Origin: Bugula neritina | Lineage: Eukaryota > Bryozoa > Gymnolaemata > Cheilostomatida > Bugulidae | DNA length: 64,000 bases | Direction: 5' to 3' | NCBI GenBank assembly: GCA_964035545.1 | Contig: OZ037766.1 | Coordinates: forward strand, 7,107,722 to 7,171,721 | Shown here: one piece after another, positions 23,896 through 37,600 of the stretch | Layout of the letters: every line of letters begins with the position of its first letter | Numbering within the stretch: position 1 is the first letter of the stretch | The notes under the pieces: generated by a model | Databases searched by the model: none | Seen by the model: the letters and a program-made list of their open reading frames with translations, nothing else | Told to the model about the DNA's origin: nothing | Program-made: the position numbers and the translations under genes

Positions 23896-24580
23896 CTATA
23901 AGTTGACGATCCTAATAATGATAATAATATATTCAAGTATAGATAATTGAGATAAACCTGGGAATTGAGTAGTAGCCACTTGGAAAAAGCTTTATTTGCT
24001 AGTGTTAAGCGTTGCAAGTTAAGGTGACTACAGTAATAAATAAACCTTTTAACCCTAGATGAATAGGCTGCAGTTTCAGTTCTTGTACTGTAGTTTTTTC
24101 TTTATTCGCAGTTCAGCTTCCAAGGTGCTAGCATTTGTATAAATTGAGAAGTAACAACTTCTAAATTTGTCTGCTAAAATTGCTCAAATGCATAACCGCA
24201 ATTGCCAATTTTTTGTATTATAAATAATTAGACTGTTATAAAAATATTTTATTATATACTGAGCATTATATTTAACATTTACTCACCAGTTATGTTGTCT
24301 TTTAAAGTGAAATGTTGGTTATTTACAGTAGAATAATTGGAAATCCCATTTAAATGCACAGCTTAATAGAAATGATATCTGTTCGTAATCTAATACACTG
24401 ATATCAGTTGTTTTAAGGAGTATAACTTACAATAACCTTTTGTCAACAGCTCAGAGTGATATATTTGAGCTGGTGCAATCAGGTGAGTACACAATTTTTA
24501 ATATATTTATATTAATATGAGTTTATGAAAGAGTAGCTGGTAGATTTATATTCAAATACTCATTACTGTAGTTATTATAC

Positions 24581-25951
24581 TGTTATAATCCTTGCGATTA
24601 TGTTACTGTGGTGGGCTTCATATACCTTCAATTACTGCATCCTTGTAATTATGCAATCGAGAAGAGACGACATTTGATTTACCGTGGGAATAAGAAACGT
24701 ATATTTACACAGTATAGAATATAAAAAAAAGAGTTACATTTAGTTATGACAAGATAGGGGAAACCTGGGTGATATGGACCACTTAAGCTCACAGCCCATA
24801 CTGACAATGTTTGATTGAAAATTAGTATTTCAACATGTGGGTGCTATCTCTACTGACATACAAACAAAATTTGAAGCTCCTATACAGATGCTTGACTGAG
24901 CTATGAATGAAAATTGGTGGACCATATCACCCGGAGATTTTTTGAAATTTCGGGTGATATGGGCCACCACAGACTCCATCACATAAAGTCAGCTTTTTTG
25001 TGTTGAAAATGCATTTTGCTATATTAAAAAGTAACATAAAACAATAGATCTAAAATAAGTGTGTAACAGCTTCTCTTAGTGCCTCCTAACTCAAAGCATT
25101 TCAATTTTTTTGGAAGAATATCTTGGCATCTAAAATGCATTGCACGAGTATGAATATTTCAAGTACCCATTTTACAGCAACTAGCTATAATGTTGTCTAA
25201 TCAATATTTAGGGGTTTAATGCTTCATCATTGTTAGAAATCCTTAAGAAATAGTATTATTTTTCTTCAAACAAGTATATGAAGAGAAAAATTCAATTTGC
25301 TGAGTAATATGGTACACGGTCCATATCACCCCCAAGTGGCGGTCCATATCACCCAGAAATCATGTCACCAAAAATTTTGACTTCCTACAGACAGAGAGCG
25401 GGCAAGAATTATATATACTGTTCGGATATTTATACACACCTGCCACAAATTATCTGTAGATACAGGCCCCTTACTTCAGGCAATTTTTTTCAATGAAAAT
25501 ATATCCACAAAAGTTGTGAAAAGTTATAAGAAAACGAGCAAAAAGAGAAAATGTGTCTCTATTCTTTAAGACGAAGAGACAAGTTTAAAATATGTAGACA
25601 GGAAGTTAGATATTCCTATTTCTGAAGAATAAGACACTTTTCAACTTTCTGGTAACCTTGGATACTGCAAAACATGCATGGTCCATATCACCCGGGTGGT
25701 TCATATCACCCAGGTTTCCCCTACAGAATATTTGATATCGGTACAGCTAGATAGATGTGATCTATCTACAGTTAGCCTAGGTGCTCTCCTACTTGTGTTC
25801 CGGAAGGTATTCTTAGTGTTAGTCACGTGCCTTTTCGGCGTTTGATTGGAGGCTCGTATATTGGGCACGTTGTCTCTCCGCATTATAAACAGGGGGGAGG
25901 GGGGGGGGTTATAGAACAAACGCTATGACTACACTTTTATTAGCCATTACA
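24581..25951. mobile_element. insertion in unit C, possible solo LTR carrying a nested MITE
   Basis: Comparison with units A and B gives the insertion edges: sequence begins TGTTATAATCC and ends CCATTACA, i.e. TG...CA. Flanks read TATAC and ATTAC, an imperfect 5-bp match. Removing the nested MITE leaves about 400 bp, a plausible solo LTR size. A poly-G run and a CATTATAAAC box lie near the right end. There are no coding sequences, so LTR identity is tentative; the insertion itself is secure. Confidence 0.5.
24757..25721. mobile_element. MITE-like DNA transposon with TA target duplication
   Basis: The ends are inverted copies of GGGGAAACCTGGGTGATATG, flanked by TA on both sides (24755-24756 and 25722-25723), length 965 bp. 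Inside there are further copies of GGTCCATATCACCC or its complement near 24903, 24954, 25319, 25342 and 25679, close to both ends and in the middle. No transposase frame is present, so it is non-autonomous. The TA duplication would suit a Tc1/mariner-type enzyme, but the superfamily is not certain. Confidence 0.8.
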
Positions 25952-26767
25952 ATTACTACTCCTCAATAGTAGTTATAGCAAAGCTGTGAATGCACAAACT
26001 GAATGAAAAACAGTATACTTATAGTTATATAATGCATTCCTTATAGTAGAGCTTATTTACTTGATTCATTTTAATCAGTGATTCTACTTTTACTTTTAGT
26101 GTTAAGTTTTCACTTACATGACTTGAATAAATCTGATAATCTGAAAATAAATTACTTGCATTCATCAGTTACATGCAGAGTGTTATTAACTGATGAATGT
26201 TCTTATGTTTGATCTAAGGTAAGCTATAGCCTATATATTATGCTGTCTTTAAAGTCTATGCTATATACATGTAGATTAAACAATTTGAATTATATGTTAA
26301 GTATATTGATTATTAATGATATTATTAATACTGCTTGTATCACAACTTTTTACTGGTATGCCATGGTTTTTGCCACACCCCCTTTCTCTATTTCCTAACT
26401 TTAACTGATGTATCCTACAGCCAGTAGGTAAAACTACTGCTGCAGGTCTGCTGCCTAGTTCGAGTAGAGCAGTTTCTCTTCAAGTTTGTTTTTTCCATAT
26501 TCCCAACATATTTTAGCATCCATGCAATAGCTTTTTTATTGCCTGTGCTGCTCAGTGGTCTGTTGTAGTTGATTCATCATTTGCTGTGATGTTTCTTTGA
26601 TACTATAAGCCACACGGCTTTAGATGTTGCTCAAGCTTTCTGGGTTGGTTTGATAATTTTATGCTTTTTTAGACCCAAACAGGAGAGTTTTAAAAGTTAA
26701 GATCAATCTGCAGGTATACTGGTTTCCAGCTCATATTGTATAGTCAAAGTATATCTACTGCAAGTGA

Positions 26768-27851
26768 GGGCAGTGCAAGTGGTAGTTGTTTGTTTTTACA
26801 GCCATTTAAGAAGTTGTCAATTTGCTTCTATCTCAGTTAATCCCTGTTACAAAGACACTTAAACACAGCTGTTATTCTGGTATTTTTGAATATAAAAACT
26901 CTAAAATGGGATCCTATATGACTATAAACCAACGTTTCTCTACAGATGCAATAGTGCTCAGTTCTTTTTATGGAGATAAAATCATGTAAATTACTAAAAA
27001 TTAGCTTTTATATTATTTTCAATAACAATTTTTTTCTTTTTTATTAGATATAGTTCTATTAGATTTTGACTAATAGTATAATATTATATTCATAAAAATG
27101 TTTTATGGTGTCTTATATTACTGTCTAATAAGCCTAGTGAGTTGAGAACTATGCCTCTCTCTGCGTATGAGCATATCTTTATAATTTTATCAGTTTATTT
27201 ACACAGTCGTGATTGTAACGTGCTAGATCCATTCCCTGCTTATAAATTAATGTTTTCTTATCGATAAATATACATCTTACTTGATATAAGTCCTAGTAGT
27301 ATTACTGGCTCAGGGTGCAACAGTCTTCACTTTCTAACTCTGATAGCAAGGCCAATAGTCAAGATGTACAAGCTGATAAATAATTTGAATGTTTTAGGGC
27401 AATCTTGGCCATATCAGCTAATAATAGCCTCAGTTAGCTGTAGCTAACTTGTTAATATTATGACCTGTGCTGCGTCAGCTTTATGTGCAGCTTTGCAGTT
27501 TATTTTAGATACAATTGCTACATATAAAGTTGTAAGTTTGCGTTATTCTTTTTTATACCCTTATTCTTTTTTATACCCTTATTTTTTTTATACCCTTATT
27601 CTTTTTTATACCCTTATTCTTTTTTACCAGTGTAAAAATAAATAAAATTTATGAAATCAAATAACATTTTCTTTGTAACGACTCAGTTTTATTTACACCA
27701 CTACTGCAGAGTTCATTTATTTTTGCTATTTATCATTGTATTATTTTATTACTTATAATAATTCTTCATTAAAAATTCAAGAAACAACATAAAAATATAT
27801 ACCGTATGTATGTTTATAGGATATAGATTGTTTTGATGCACCTGTACCACC
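26768..27851. other. intergenic between copy C unit and TRIM-like 1
   Basis: Likely contains the promoter of the TRIM-like 1 gene. Holds an 18-bp minisatellite at about 27541-27626. Nothing else recognised. Confidence 0.4.
27541..27626 (+). repeat. 18-bp minisatellite
   Basis: Four to five tandem copies of TTATTCTTTTTTATACCC, about 220 bp upstream of the TRIM-like 1 start codon. Confidence 0.85.
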
Positions 27852-30800
27852 ATGAATGTGATAAATGATGAGAAAAGTGGAACCTTGGTAGAGAAACTAG
27901 CAGAAGAACTGGAGTGTGGAGTGTGTTTGGAAGAGCATTCAACTCTGCAATGGCTGCCATGTTGCTATCATTTATACTGTCTCAAGTGCCTTGGTTAGTG
28001 ACTGCATACCTTAAAGCTATAATGAGACCATGTTAGCTTGTTATTGCAGCTAAAAAGAACATTCTAACTACTGAAATAGAATAAACCTATCAGTGATTCT
28101 AATCTTAAGCTTCCATATTTTTCAAGTGGCATCACAGCACAACCCCATTAAGAAAAAAGTGATCTAAAATGTGAAAAGTACAAAACATTGCTTTACTTTT
28201 AAGTTATAGGTACCAAACAAATCTACCTCATGCTATTTTTTAGAGTTAGGACAAATTCAAAAATATTTAAAAATTAAACCTCCATTTTAATTTATAATGC
28301 CATACCCTTTCCTGCGAGTGCAAAATACTGTTAGACTTGATTAAAAAATTGTTTTACCTACTTAAATAAGTTAGTGAAACAATTTTTAATTAGTTGCATG
28401 CTTTTCTTTTTTTTGTTATTTTAATTATTAACAGGGCATTTATTTATACTCAGTCTCACTAATCCAATTAGTGCCTTAGCGGTTCATCTATTAAATTTAT
28501 TTAAAAGTATAATATTTTATTAGTTTGAGAACTATAAATATTTTTAGTAAAATCAGAACTGATACTCATATTAATCTCGTGTTTATAGCATTTTTATGCT
28601 TCTGTGTTTTAGAGCAGATTTTTAGAAGCCAAACAACTCCCAAATGCCCTAACTGCTTGGAATTGTTAACAAAAAAGCCCGATGAATATGAAGAAAGTGA
28701 TGTGGCCAAGAAAGTGCAGATAGCTTTAGCAAAGATGAATACAAATGTTTTAAAAGGTAACGTCTAATAATCTTGTCTCCTAACTCGTGATATTTAATTA
28801 AAATGGGGACTAAGAAATTAAACTATATGTGCCGGCTTCCATTGTGCCATTACCGGCATGAAAAGACTGTAACTTTTGTTTTTTTTGCATTCAAAGACAC
28901 ATTACCATTGTAGATTTAAAAGGTGTGTGTTCTACAGTTACGTGTAACAGACAGAGTACCTTTTGCTGCAATAACTGTCAAGTGTTACTGTGTCTAAGGT
29001 ACTGTGTCTATGGTTATTTTTAAGCATAATATCCGCTACTTGAGCACACAGATAACTTGGTTATGTCTCACATGAAATAAGTTTTGCTATTTAAGCAAAC
29101 TTGATGGCATAATTATAATATATTATAAACAAAATGAAAAATAAAGCTTTAAAATGATGGAAAGACAACTTCCTATGTAGTGTTATGTTGAAGTACTGCA
29201 GCTGCTCCAGTATAACAATAGTTGTTTATTATCTCTAAAATTACAGCTTTGAAGTATCAGTTATACATTTAGTAAGTGAGATAACCAAAGTAGGCTCATG
29301 TAATTAATTGTTCAATATTATACTTTGTAATGACTTATGATAGAAATATTCTATAGTAGTATACATATTTAGTAATTTCAGTTGACTTGCTTATAGCTAC
29401 AAGACAATTTTATATATAGAGCTTTTGAGCATCTTGAAAAAATGCTTCATAGAAGATATAGGCTCTAAGCAAAAGATGAATTAGCTTGTAGTTTTAACAA
29501 ACATGTCTGCCAGTCACGTAAAAAAATAATGTAGCCTTTGAAAACAATGTTGAGTGCTTTTTCAATGTTCATAGAGGTGAATTTAGGAACGTCTTAAATT
29601 TGATGACTAATTCATTGAAAGCTGAAATGGTATTCAGAGCATTACAAGTAGTCTCATATATTGATTCTTCTTACCTGATGGTCAGTTTGGTTGCTTTTAG
29701 ATGCAAGGAGACGCCTAGTCAGCCATGTTCAGCAAATTCAAAACATTGTCTTCATGATATCAAAGATTGTATTGCTGAAAGCAAAATGCATCTCACACTT
29801 TGGAAAAAGTCAAAATTTGAAAAACTTGCTGTTGCAAAGATTTTGGTAAAACTAAAATCATCAAGTAGTTAATGCGGTGTTGAAATTCCTCAGTAGGCTC
29901 TGTAGTACGTGTTTAATGCTTATAGCACACTAGCTTTCACAGCTAAAGATTCCATAAAACTTAAAATATTCCTATATAATCAAAGCTGCTACTGTTAGAT
30001 TATTAAAGCTGTGCGAGCTAAAGATAAAATTCTTGCTTTACTTAATTCTTAAATTATCAAATGAATTTCTACAGGCAGAGCAATTTCAAACTTACATAAT
30101 GCAGTGTTTGGAAATAATTTATAGAACGAAAATACTATCTCAGAAGCCAAAGATGCTGCAAAGCTTGTAGTAGAGGCACCAAAAAACAACTCAATCTTTT
30201 CGGTGCTAAAGGTAGCAGGTGAAAAGATATGTAAAGCCCACCAAGAGCTAATTGATCTACAATCAAAGATTGACCAGTTAAAGTCAGACTTGCAGCTAAT
30301 TGATAACATAGTAAAACTTGCATCAGAAAGCCATCAGCTGGAGCTGATAGATTTTGTAAATCAGCTGAACATTTCTGGTATGTAGGCCATGTTATCTGTA
30401 TTTGGAATTTTGGTATAATATCATTTATACACAAGATAAAATTGTGCAGCAACTACACTTTAAGCAGCAGCTTTTTGTGTAGAAATGCCATTTTTTTTAA
30501 TTTCTTAGCATACTTATAAATTACACTTATTTATACATGAATAGCTTGCAAAATAAAATGATGGAGTATGTTTGAGCAATTATTTTATAGAAGTGATAAT
30601 TTTCTATTATTTAACCAGCTATATAATTAAATGCAATATATGAGAGAGTGCGTAGATATACTCATATTACATGAATGTGATATATGATGTAAAGTATTAG
30701 GTCCAAAATAGAGCCAGCCATTTTTATGGTGATGGTAGTTATATATATTGCAATTTTAAATATTGGAATAAAATTAGGATAAAAGACGCTATTGAAGAAT

Positions 30801-32209
30801 TATCTATTTGAAAATATCCCAAATTTAATTTAAAGTTATTAATTCTATGTGTTGAACCATTTTCTGTAAATATTTAATTAATAACATTATTAACTCAACA
30901 TTAACAGGAGGTGTGGGCGTAATTTCTAGTACCCCTTTGATTTAACTGGATATATATAAAATGTTAGTATTAATTAATAATAGCATATATACTTTACGTA
31001 TATATTATATATATACATACTATTATGTATACACTCATAAGCGTAATAAAAAAAGTTTATAGCTTCTTAGCTTAGCTTTAAGCAAAATTAAATAAAATAA
31101 TCCCCTGAAAATTAGGTGTTGTTAGGCTTGTTAAAATGCATTATGATATATACTTTTATCTTATAGAATTACCAAAATCATTAACACTAGGAGACTATGA
31201 GGCTGTGCTAGACAATGTAAAATGCTACGATGCTTGTGTCACTGACCAAGGGAATTTACTGGTTGCCAGAACTGATGGGTTAGATGTGCTGCAACTCGAA
31301 ACAAATGCAGTCATAAAGTCAGTATCACTGGAGAAAACAAACTTTTTTTCGGTTGACATTTCTGATGAAAATGACATTATAGTTGGAATTACATCTTCGG
31401 AAGAAAATGCCTCCAAAGATGAGATTATTGTGTACAACTCAGAGTTGGAGCAGCTCCGTAGGTGGTCATGCGCTACAAGTGTTTCTGATCTTGCTGTTGT
31501 TGATGGAAGGATATTTTTAACATCCCTCGCTGAGCACACAACAAATATCGAAGTATTTTTTCTTAATGGTGAGCCTGCAGCTGAGGTTAACTGGCGTGGT
31601 AGGACTACGGGTATTGCTGCTATACCTCCATGCTTTGTAGCAATTGGAGATCCAACTGCCCCTTCCATTTGCAAGCAACAGATTACACATGGCAAGAAGA
31701 AGATTCTGTGGAAAACTGAAGCCGCCATACCTCGATGCCTCTGTCTGGATTCCCGTGGAATGATTTGGGCTGGATCAATTGGAAATACTTGCCTCTCAGT
31801 TTTATCAACTGATGGTAAATTGATTTCTCAACACAAAACTTGAGTTTTTTCTATGCTTTATTTAATAGTATTTATTTTTATTTTTAGTGCATGCTGCATT
31901 TTTAAACCAAAGGTTTTTGTGGTCTTCTTATAAGATCAAATTTGCTACACTAAAAATAGTATATATAGCTCTCACTGCGTTTATATTGAATTTTTATCCT
32001 GTGCTAAAAAGTACAAAAACGTTTTTAGTTATAATATTATATAATAGTTACAAGACATGTGATATATTGCAGGGAAACTAGTCCAAGAGATAAGAGATCA
32101 AAGGGTGACAGAACTTGGTGAGATTCACGGCTGTTGTGTGTTCAATGAGTATTTTTATGCTTGCCATGAAACTGGAGTCGGAAGATTTAAAGTAAATTAC
32201 GAAATGTAA
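27852..32209 (+). CDS. TRIM-like RING/B-box/coiled-coil/propeller protein 1
   Basis: Seven exons: 27852-27993, 28613-28756, 28938-28998, 29701-29845, 30125-30377, 31167-31814 and 32073-32209; the phases are consistent and give 509 residues. RING (residues 22-62): C22xxC25 ... C38-Y-H40-L-Y-C43xxC46 ... C59xxC62, a proper C3HC4 finger, so an E3 ubiquitin ligase is expected. A B-box-like zinc motif follows (about 96-140; FCCNNCQVLLCLRC). Exon 5 (165-248) is helical, with heptad-like LIDLQSKIDQLKSDLQLI, a coiled coil. Residues 249-509 are the propeller (ELPKSLTLGDYEAV through HETGVGRFKVNYEM). The architecture matches invertebrate TRIM proteins with C-terminal NHL-type propellers, although the blades are diverged. 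The exon structure is shared with TRIM-like 2. Confidence 0.85.
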
Positions 32210-34395
32210 ATTCATAAAATTTGCTACTATATGTGTTGTTTTTTAGCTGTTATACAATATTTATTTATTTCATTCTTGTCGATAGACAAACTTATGCAGA
32301 AAACAGAAAGCAGAAAACATATTTACCTAAGCTTTTTATTGGGGAATTTGAATATGAAAGTAAAATCATGCTCAAAAATAACAATGCTGCTTTCTTGACT
32401 CATGCCTTAAATAAATCTCACTCTTTTAGCATTATTATTTGCTCCGCAAAAATATGGCTCTGTCAATATTAAAGTTTGCTCATTTTCTTGAGACTTGCAA
32501 TAAGATGACTGCTGTGACAGGTCAATGTAATTATAATATTTTAAATCTTCTCTATCACTGTATGTAGACTACAGTGTAACTACAATGTTTCAAGAAGAAA
32601 TATGAAATACATATTATTTAAACACAATAGACTTTTTATTTGGATAAAGAAGTTGAAATATACAAAATTTAAATGAATTAAATTTAATCTTACATGGAAA
32701 TTGGCTTTAATAAGGAATGCATTAATATAACAGACATTATATGATTATTCCCTCCTTCAATAATGCAACTATGATATGCTTAGTATAATGTGATTTTATA
32801 CAAGTAATTGTGGTATTGAGCTAATATATTACATTGCCATGTTCACGTGTTAGAATTTGTGATTTTGGCCTCTTTATATAAACATTAACTAGTAAACAAA
32901 CAGGAATAAATTAAGTTGGAACTTATATATATATGCAGTCATGCTAACACATGGATGATATATAATATTTTATATGCTTGATAAATCATGGAGCCTTGAT
33001 ATAGTCCTATGGTTACATCATGTTACAAAATCAACACGTGAACAGTGGCTGATGCATTTTATGTATATATGCATATAGCTTTAAAATAAATTATACTTCA
33101 GGTTATGGGTTGCGGTACAATATTAATATTGATGCAACCGACATAATTTAAAGATCGTTATACAAAGATGAGCCAATAAGTTAAATCACCGACAACTCCC
33201 ATTTACTTCAACCAAACCCCCTTCTGGTACTGTAAGCCAACTGGCAACTTACCTAACAAGTTTAATCTGCCAGTGTCACCGATACCCTGGAACTCGAAAC
33301 TCTGTCAAGGAGTTTACCTATAAAACATCAGATAGAAACAATATCAGACATTAATTGGAAGAGCAGCAGCAGACAAAGACAGCAGGCAGAAGCAGCAATA
33401 GTGCATGTAGAGAGACCAATGTTAGTAGTAGTGCAGTCAATATAATTGATATACACATAATAATTATGTAGTATTTGTCATGATGATGCAGAGGTGCAAG
33501 ACAAACTAAAACAGTTAGAGTAAGTAACTTCATTTTATGTTAAGAAGATACATTGACTTTTTTACTATTTGTTTTTTTAAGAAAAGAAAGCTGCACAAAA
33601 GTTATACTAGAAAAAATTATTATTGTTGAACTGAAAAAATTTATATTTGAAGAAACTATTAATAATTGAATCGAGAAAATTTATTGATCATTGATGTTAA
33701 AGCTCCACAAAATTTATATAAATTTGAAGAACAATCATTTTTGAATTAAGAAAAGTTATTGAATGTTGAAGCTGCACAAACTTTATTATAGAAACTAGTT
33801 TTTTTAGCTGAGAAATTTTGTTAATTATTGATATGTTGAAATTGTACAAATTTCATATTTGAAGGCTCATTAACTTTGTAAGTTGTCAGTGGTATCCTAT
33901 TACACAGCAAGATTTCAAAGGATTGCTGAAATTGTTTTCTTTTCCTTTTGGTTTGGTTATCATCTTTATTATTATTGTAATTTTGTTTCCACATTATTAT
34001 CATGAAATAGATATTTGCAAACAAAACATAAACTATAGTTTCATTCTTCGGTGGGGAAAGCCCTGAATTTGCCTCCTGAAAATTAAAATTCAGAGTTGCT
34101 ACCATTACACACACATGCAACCACACATACCATCTCTGCATGAATAATTGTGTTAAAGCCAAACCAAAAATCCAACATTTGTTATTAAATTTTTGTTTGA
34201 CAAGTGTAATGAGTAAAAGATAATCGGAAGTTGCTTTAAACTATTTATTTTAAGGACAGCATAGGTCTCAACTTTAGAAACCCCTAACAGAAGGATGACA
34301 GTTCTAAATAGATAAAAACCTAATAATAAATATGAAAATGTAAATTGATAATAACTTTGAAGGAATAAAATGGAATAATACTGACAGTATAATAC
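32210..34395. other. intergenic between TRIM-like 1 and the MFS gene
   Basis: Contains the TRIM-like 1 3' end (AATAAA near 32410). About 33585-33870 shows degenerate repeats of a GCTGCACAAA-AATTTAT-GAAGAA theme. No gene recognised; short open frames look random. Confidence 0.45.
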
Positions 34396-34501
34396 ATTTA
34401 TTATATTAAAAAATGAAATATTTCTGTGATGATGCCATACGGAATGACTTGTATTGACAATTGCATTTCTCTTGTAACAGATAAATTGTATTCATGAATA
34501 C

Positions 34502-34630
34502 ATGTGCCTTACGTGATAAACTACTGCATGCATATATATAGTTATTATTGGAAATAAGTGAAATGCATGCATGCATTTCAATTTCCAATAATAACTATAT
34601 ATATGCAGTAGTTTATCACGCAAGGCACAT
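34502..34630. repeat. long near-perfect hairpin in the MFS 3' flank
   Basis: A palindrome with arms of about 62 bp: from ATGTGCCTTACGTGATAAAC on the left to its complement GTTTATCACGCAAGGCACAT on the right, centred on a GCATGCATGC sequence near 34567. It starts 16 nt past the MFS stop codon and precedes a possible poly(A) signal (complement of about 34396), so it would lie in the 3' untranslated region. Confidence 0.85.
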
Positions 34631-34645
34631 TTAGCCTGTGGTCTA

Positions 34646-37600
34646 CTAAACAGGTCTTCCTTCTTTTGTCTTAGCATTGAAGACTAGGCCCAGAATGGAA
34701 GCTACAAAATACAGAAAACCAGAGTTCACAAGTCATGATATCAGCATGAATCAAGACATATAATCTATACGCCCCCTTTTTAGATATAGCAGAGTTTTTA
34801 GTATAAATGTGTCTGCACAACAAACTAACCAGCAAATGATAGACCAGCTGCTAGAATGAATATCCCGTAAGAATGCAACTTCTGAAGAAGAAAAGTGCTG
34901 AGTAGAGCTCCTATTGGCCCAGCCACTGCCTACAAAGTGATAATGCAATGCAACGCTATACAGAATATAGGATAGGTTTTAATACTTATAATACCAGCAC
35001 ATGAGTTCTTAAGATTACTTAAACCACACTTACCGAAGAGGTGAAGAGAACCCCGTAGTTCATGGAAACATATTGAGGACCAAAGGTTTTAGCAATGGCA
35101 GTAGGAAATAAAGAGAAATTCCCAGAAAATGTCATAAAGATGAGACAAATCCAAATAAAGAGTAGAGTTTTCCCAGCTGACTCAGCAAATATGTGAGTAA
35201 TGTAAAGAGAAGCCATGAGACAAGTCATTGCAGAGCTGAGTGTAACGATGGCAGCCTACAGTATGACAGCATGACTCAGAGTCAGCAGTTGATATTAACT
35301 GGTATATACAGGTAATATATTATATGGTTCATTTATCTGGTTATTATATGGTAATAGAAGGTTCATATATTAACTAGTTCATACAGGTAAGTGTTCATCA
35401 CTCACTTTAAAAGAAACTTTGTCAGCAAACAACCCCCAGAGTATCCTCCCGACAGCGTTGCACACGGCAGCAGCAGAGCCGAGGGTGGTGAGGAATCTGT
35501 CATCATTGACCACCTCACTTTCTCCATATGTCTTGTACAGAGTTGATATGAACAGCACACAGACTGCATTCAGCAGAAACATACACCATAAAGTAATAAA
35601 GTGACGTGTCTTTACCATCTCTTTTGGTGTCATACTAGTTACTTGGTGAGAACCACTGAGGGTAGGAGTCCCCTCCCCCTCACTACAGATAAACAGGTAG
35701 ATCTCATTCTACCTTGTCATACTTTGTACAGGAAGGCACAGGTAAACATACCTGTTCTATACAGTCAGTTTACATTCTATTTACAGGAAGGATATACTGT
35801 ACTTGTGTAGATTTTATACCAAAATGTTTATAACATGCGAATATATTTAATAACTGATCAGTTGTTGTAGCTGAAGTTGTCCTACTTTTGATTCAAAGCT
35901 TCAACTTCTTCACTTTTCTCTGCTGCTGAGTTGACAGGAAACAGTAGTAGCACTCCGACAATCTGCAGGGTGGCATAGCATACCCCCAACAATATAAACA
36001 TGTTAGGAACCTGGGCTAGAACTGAGTCATCATTGAAGTATCTACAGATAAGTAATATCAAAACTCCAATTAGGAGTTATATTCTCTCATAATTTATGTT
36101 GCAATAAATATTTATCATAATAATATATTACACTAATACTATATGTTTACTGAATTGATATATTCATCATAATACACTACAATCATGCATACTATATATG
36201 CAATAAACTGATGAAAGTGGAGTCACTGTAACCCACTTATCATCTCCGATATCTTGGGAAGTTCCGAGTTCTTTAGCCCCAACGGCCTTGACATTGTGAG
36301 GATTCAGGAAGGCTGTTTGCACTTGATCAAATATGAATGCTCCACCTCCAAACCCTGCCACAATGAATCCATTGGCGACACCTCTGTGTTTTGGAAACCA
36401 CTGAAGAGTAAATCATAGCCTAATGTAAAATATGTACACTAATCAGTATATATGAATAAGATCCTTTACTCGTTGGGAAATGCATATGGAAGGCGCAAGA
36501 GACAGTGACTATACTTACACTCATGGCTACAGACATGGGAGGAGCATAGGCGATTCCAATACCAACTCCAAACATAACACCATATGTCGCAAGGAACAGG
36601 TAATAACTAACTTTGATTGTATACGCGGAGAGAAACACCCCTAAGCTGAAAAGAAAGAAATAAGAACAGTTGTTATTATGAAATATAAATATAAAAAGTC
36701 ATGCTGATTCTGTGTTTATCTACCAGCAATTTAGTTTTTGTTTCAATATTTTTAGCCAATTAGATTATCTCTTGCATTCTTCGGCCAATTAGGTTATCTG
36801 TTGCATTCACCAGCCAATTAGATTTTCTGGTAGATGTTTTCACCAGCAAATAATTATGATAAAAAAGAACAACAGTGTTACAAAGTGTATAATGCGAAAT
36901 GAATATAAAACTTGAGTATATTTCTGGGATACAACATACATCAATAAGATAAAACTACAGTCTGATAGAATGTGCCAAGACAGTAGTAACTCTATATACC
37001 TGGTTATGAGACACCCAATCAGCGTAGCGAATCGAGTGCCAACTTTCTTCTCCAGTATTCCTCCGAGAAACATGGAGAGTCCTTGACCTGTGATAGCCAG
37101 AGATATCCCCCACACCGTATCCCCATACCTCAGGCTTCTAGGGTGTGAGCATTTGCGTACGTATGACGTTATGTAAGGATCAATATTACCTGTAGGGAGT
37201 ATTCTAGTGATACCTCAACTATACAAAGTATCATTTCAACTATACAGAGTATAACCCAACTATACAGAGTATAACCCAACTATACAGAGTATAACCCAAC
37301 TATACAGAGTATTACCTCAACTATACAGAGTATCACCTCAACTATACAAAGTATCACTTAAACTATACAGAGTATTATCTCAACTATACAGAGCATTACT
37401 TAAACTATACAGAGTATTACCCCAGCTATACAGAGTGCCAAGTGAGAGGTGTATCAAAATGCCACCAAAAACAGAAAGATACCCTTTGTATGGTGCAGAC
37501 GTCAAAGGACTGTGCTGAACTGGAGTCTTGGGAAGAGCTCCATATCCGGAAGGCTAGAGATAAACAACCAATAGAAATCAGAGTATTCAATATTTATAAG

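Larger units (their letters stand above)
20858..26767 (-). repeat. tandem duplication unit C
   Basis: Third and longest unit. It is extended by an insertion of about 1.37 kb (24581-25951) that interrupts sequence continuous in A (about 15085) and B (about 20055). The upstream end near 26290-26767 is the most diverged of the three. Confidence 0.8.

Noticed and set aside
30049-30452. Minus-strand frames of 86 and 105 codons
   Set aside because: They are antisense shadows of the TRIM-like 1 coiled-coil exon.
37207-37440. Possible CRISPR-like repeat array
   Set aside because: Units are contiguous 20-21-bp repeats without spacers, inside a eukaryotic intron. It is a minisatellite.
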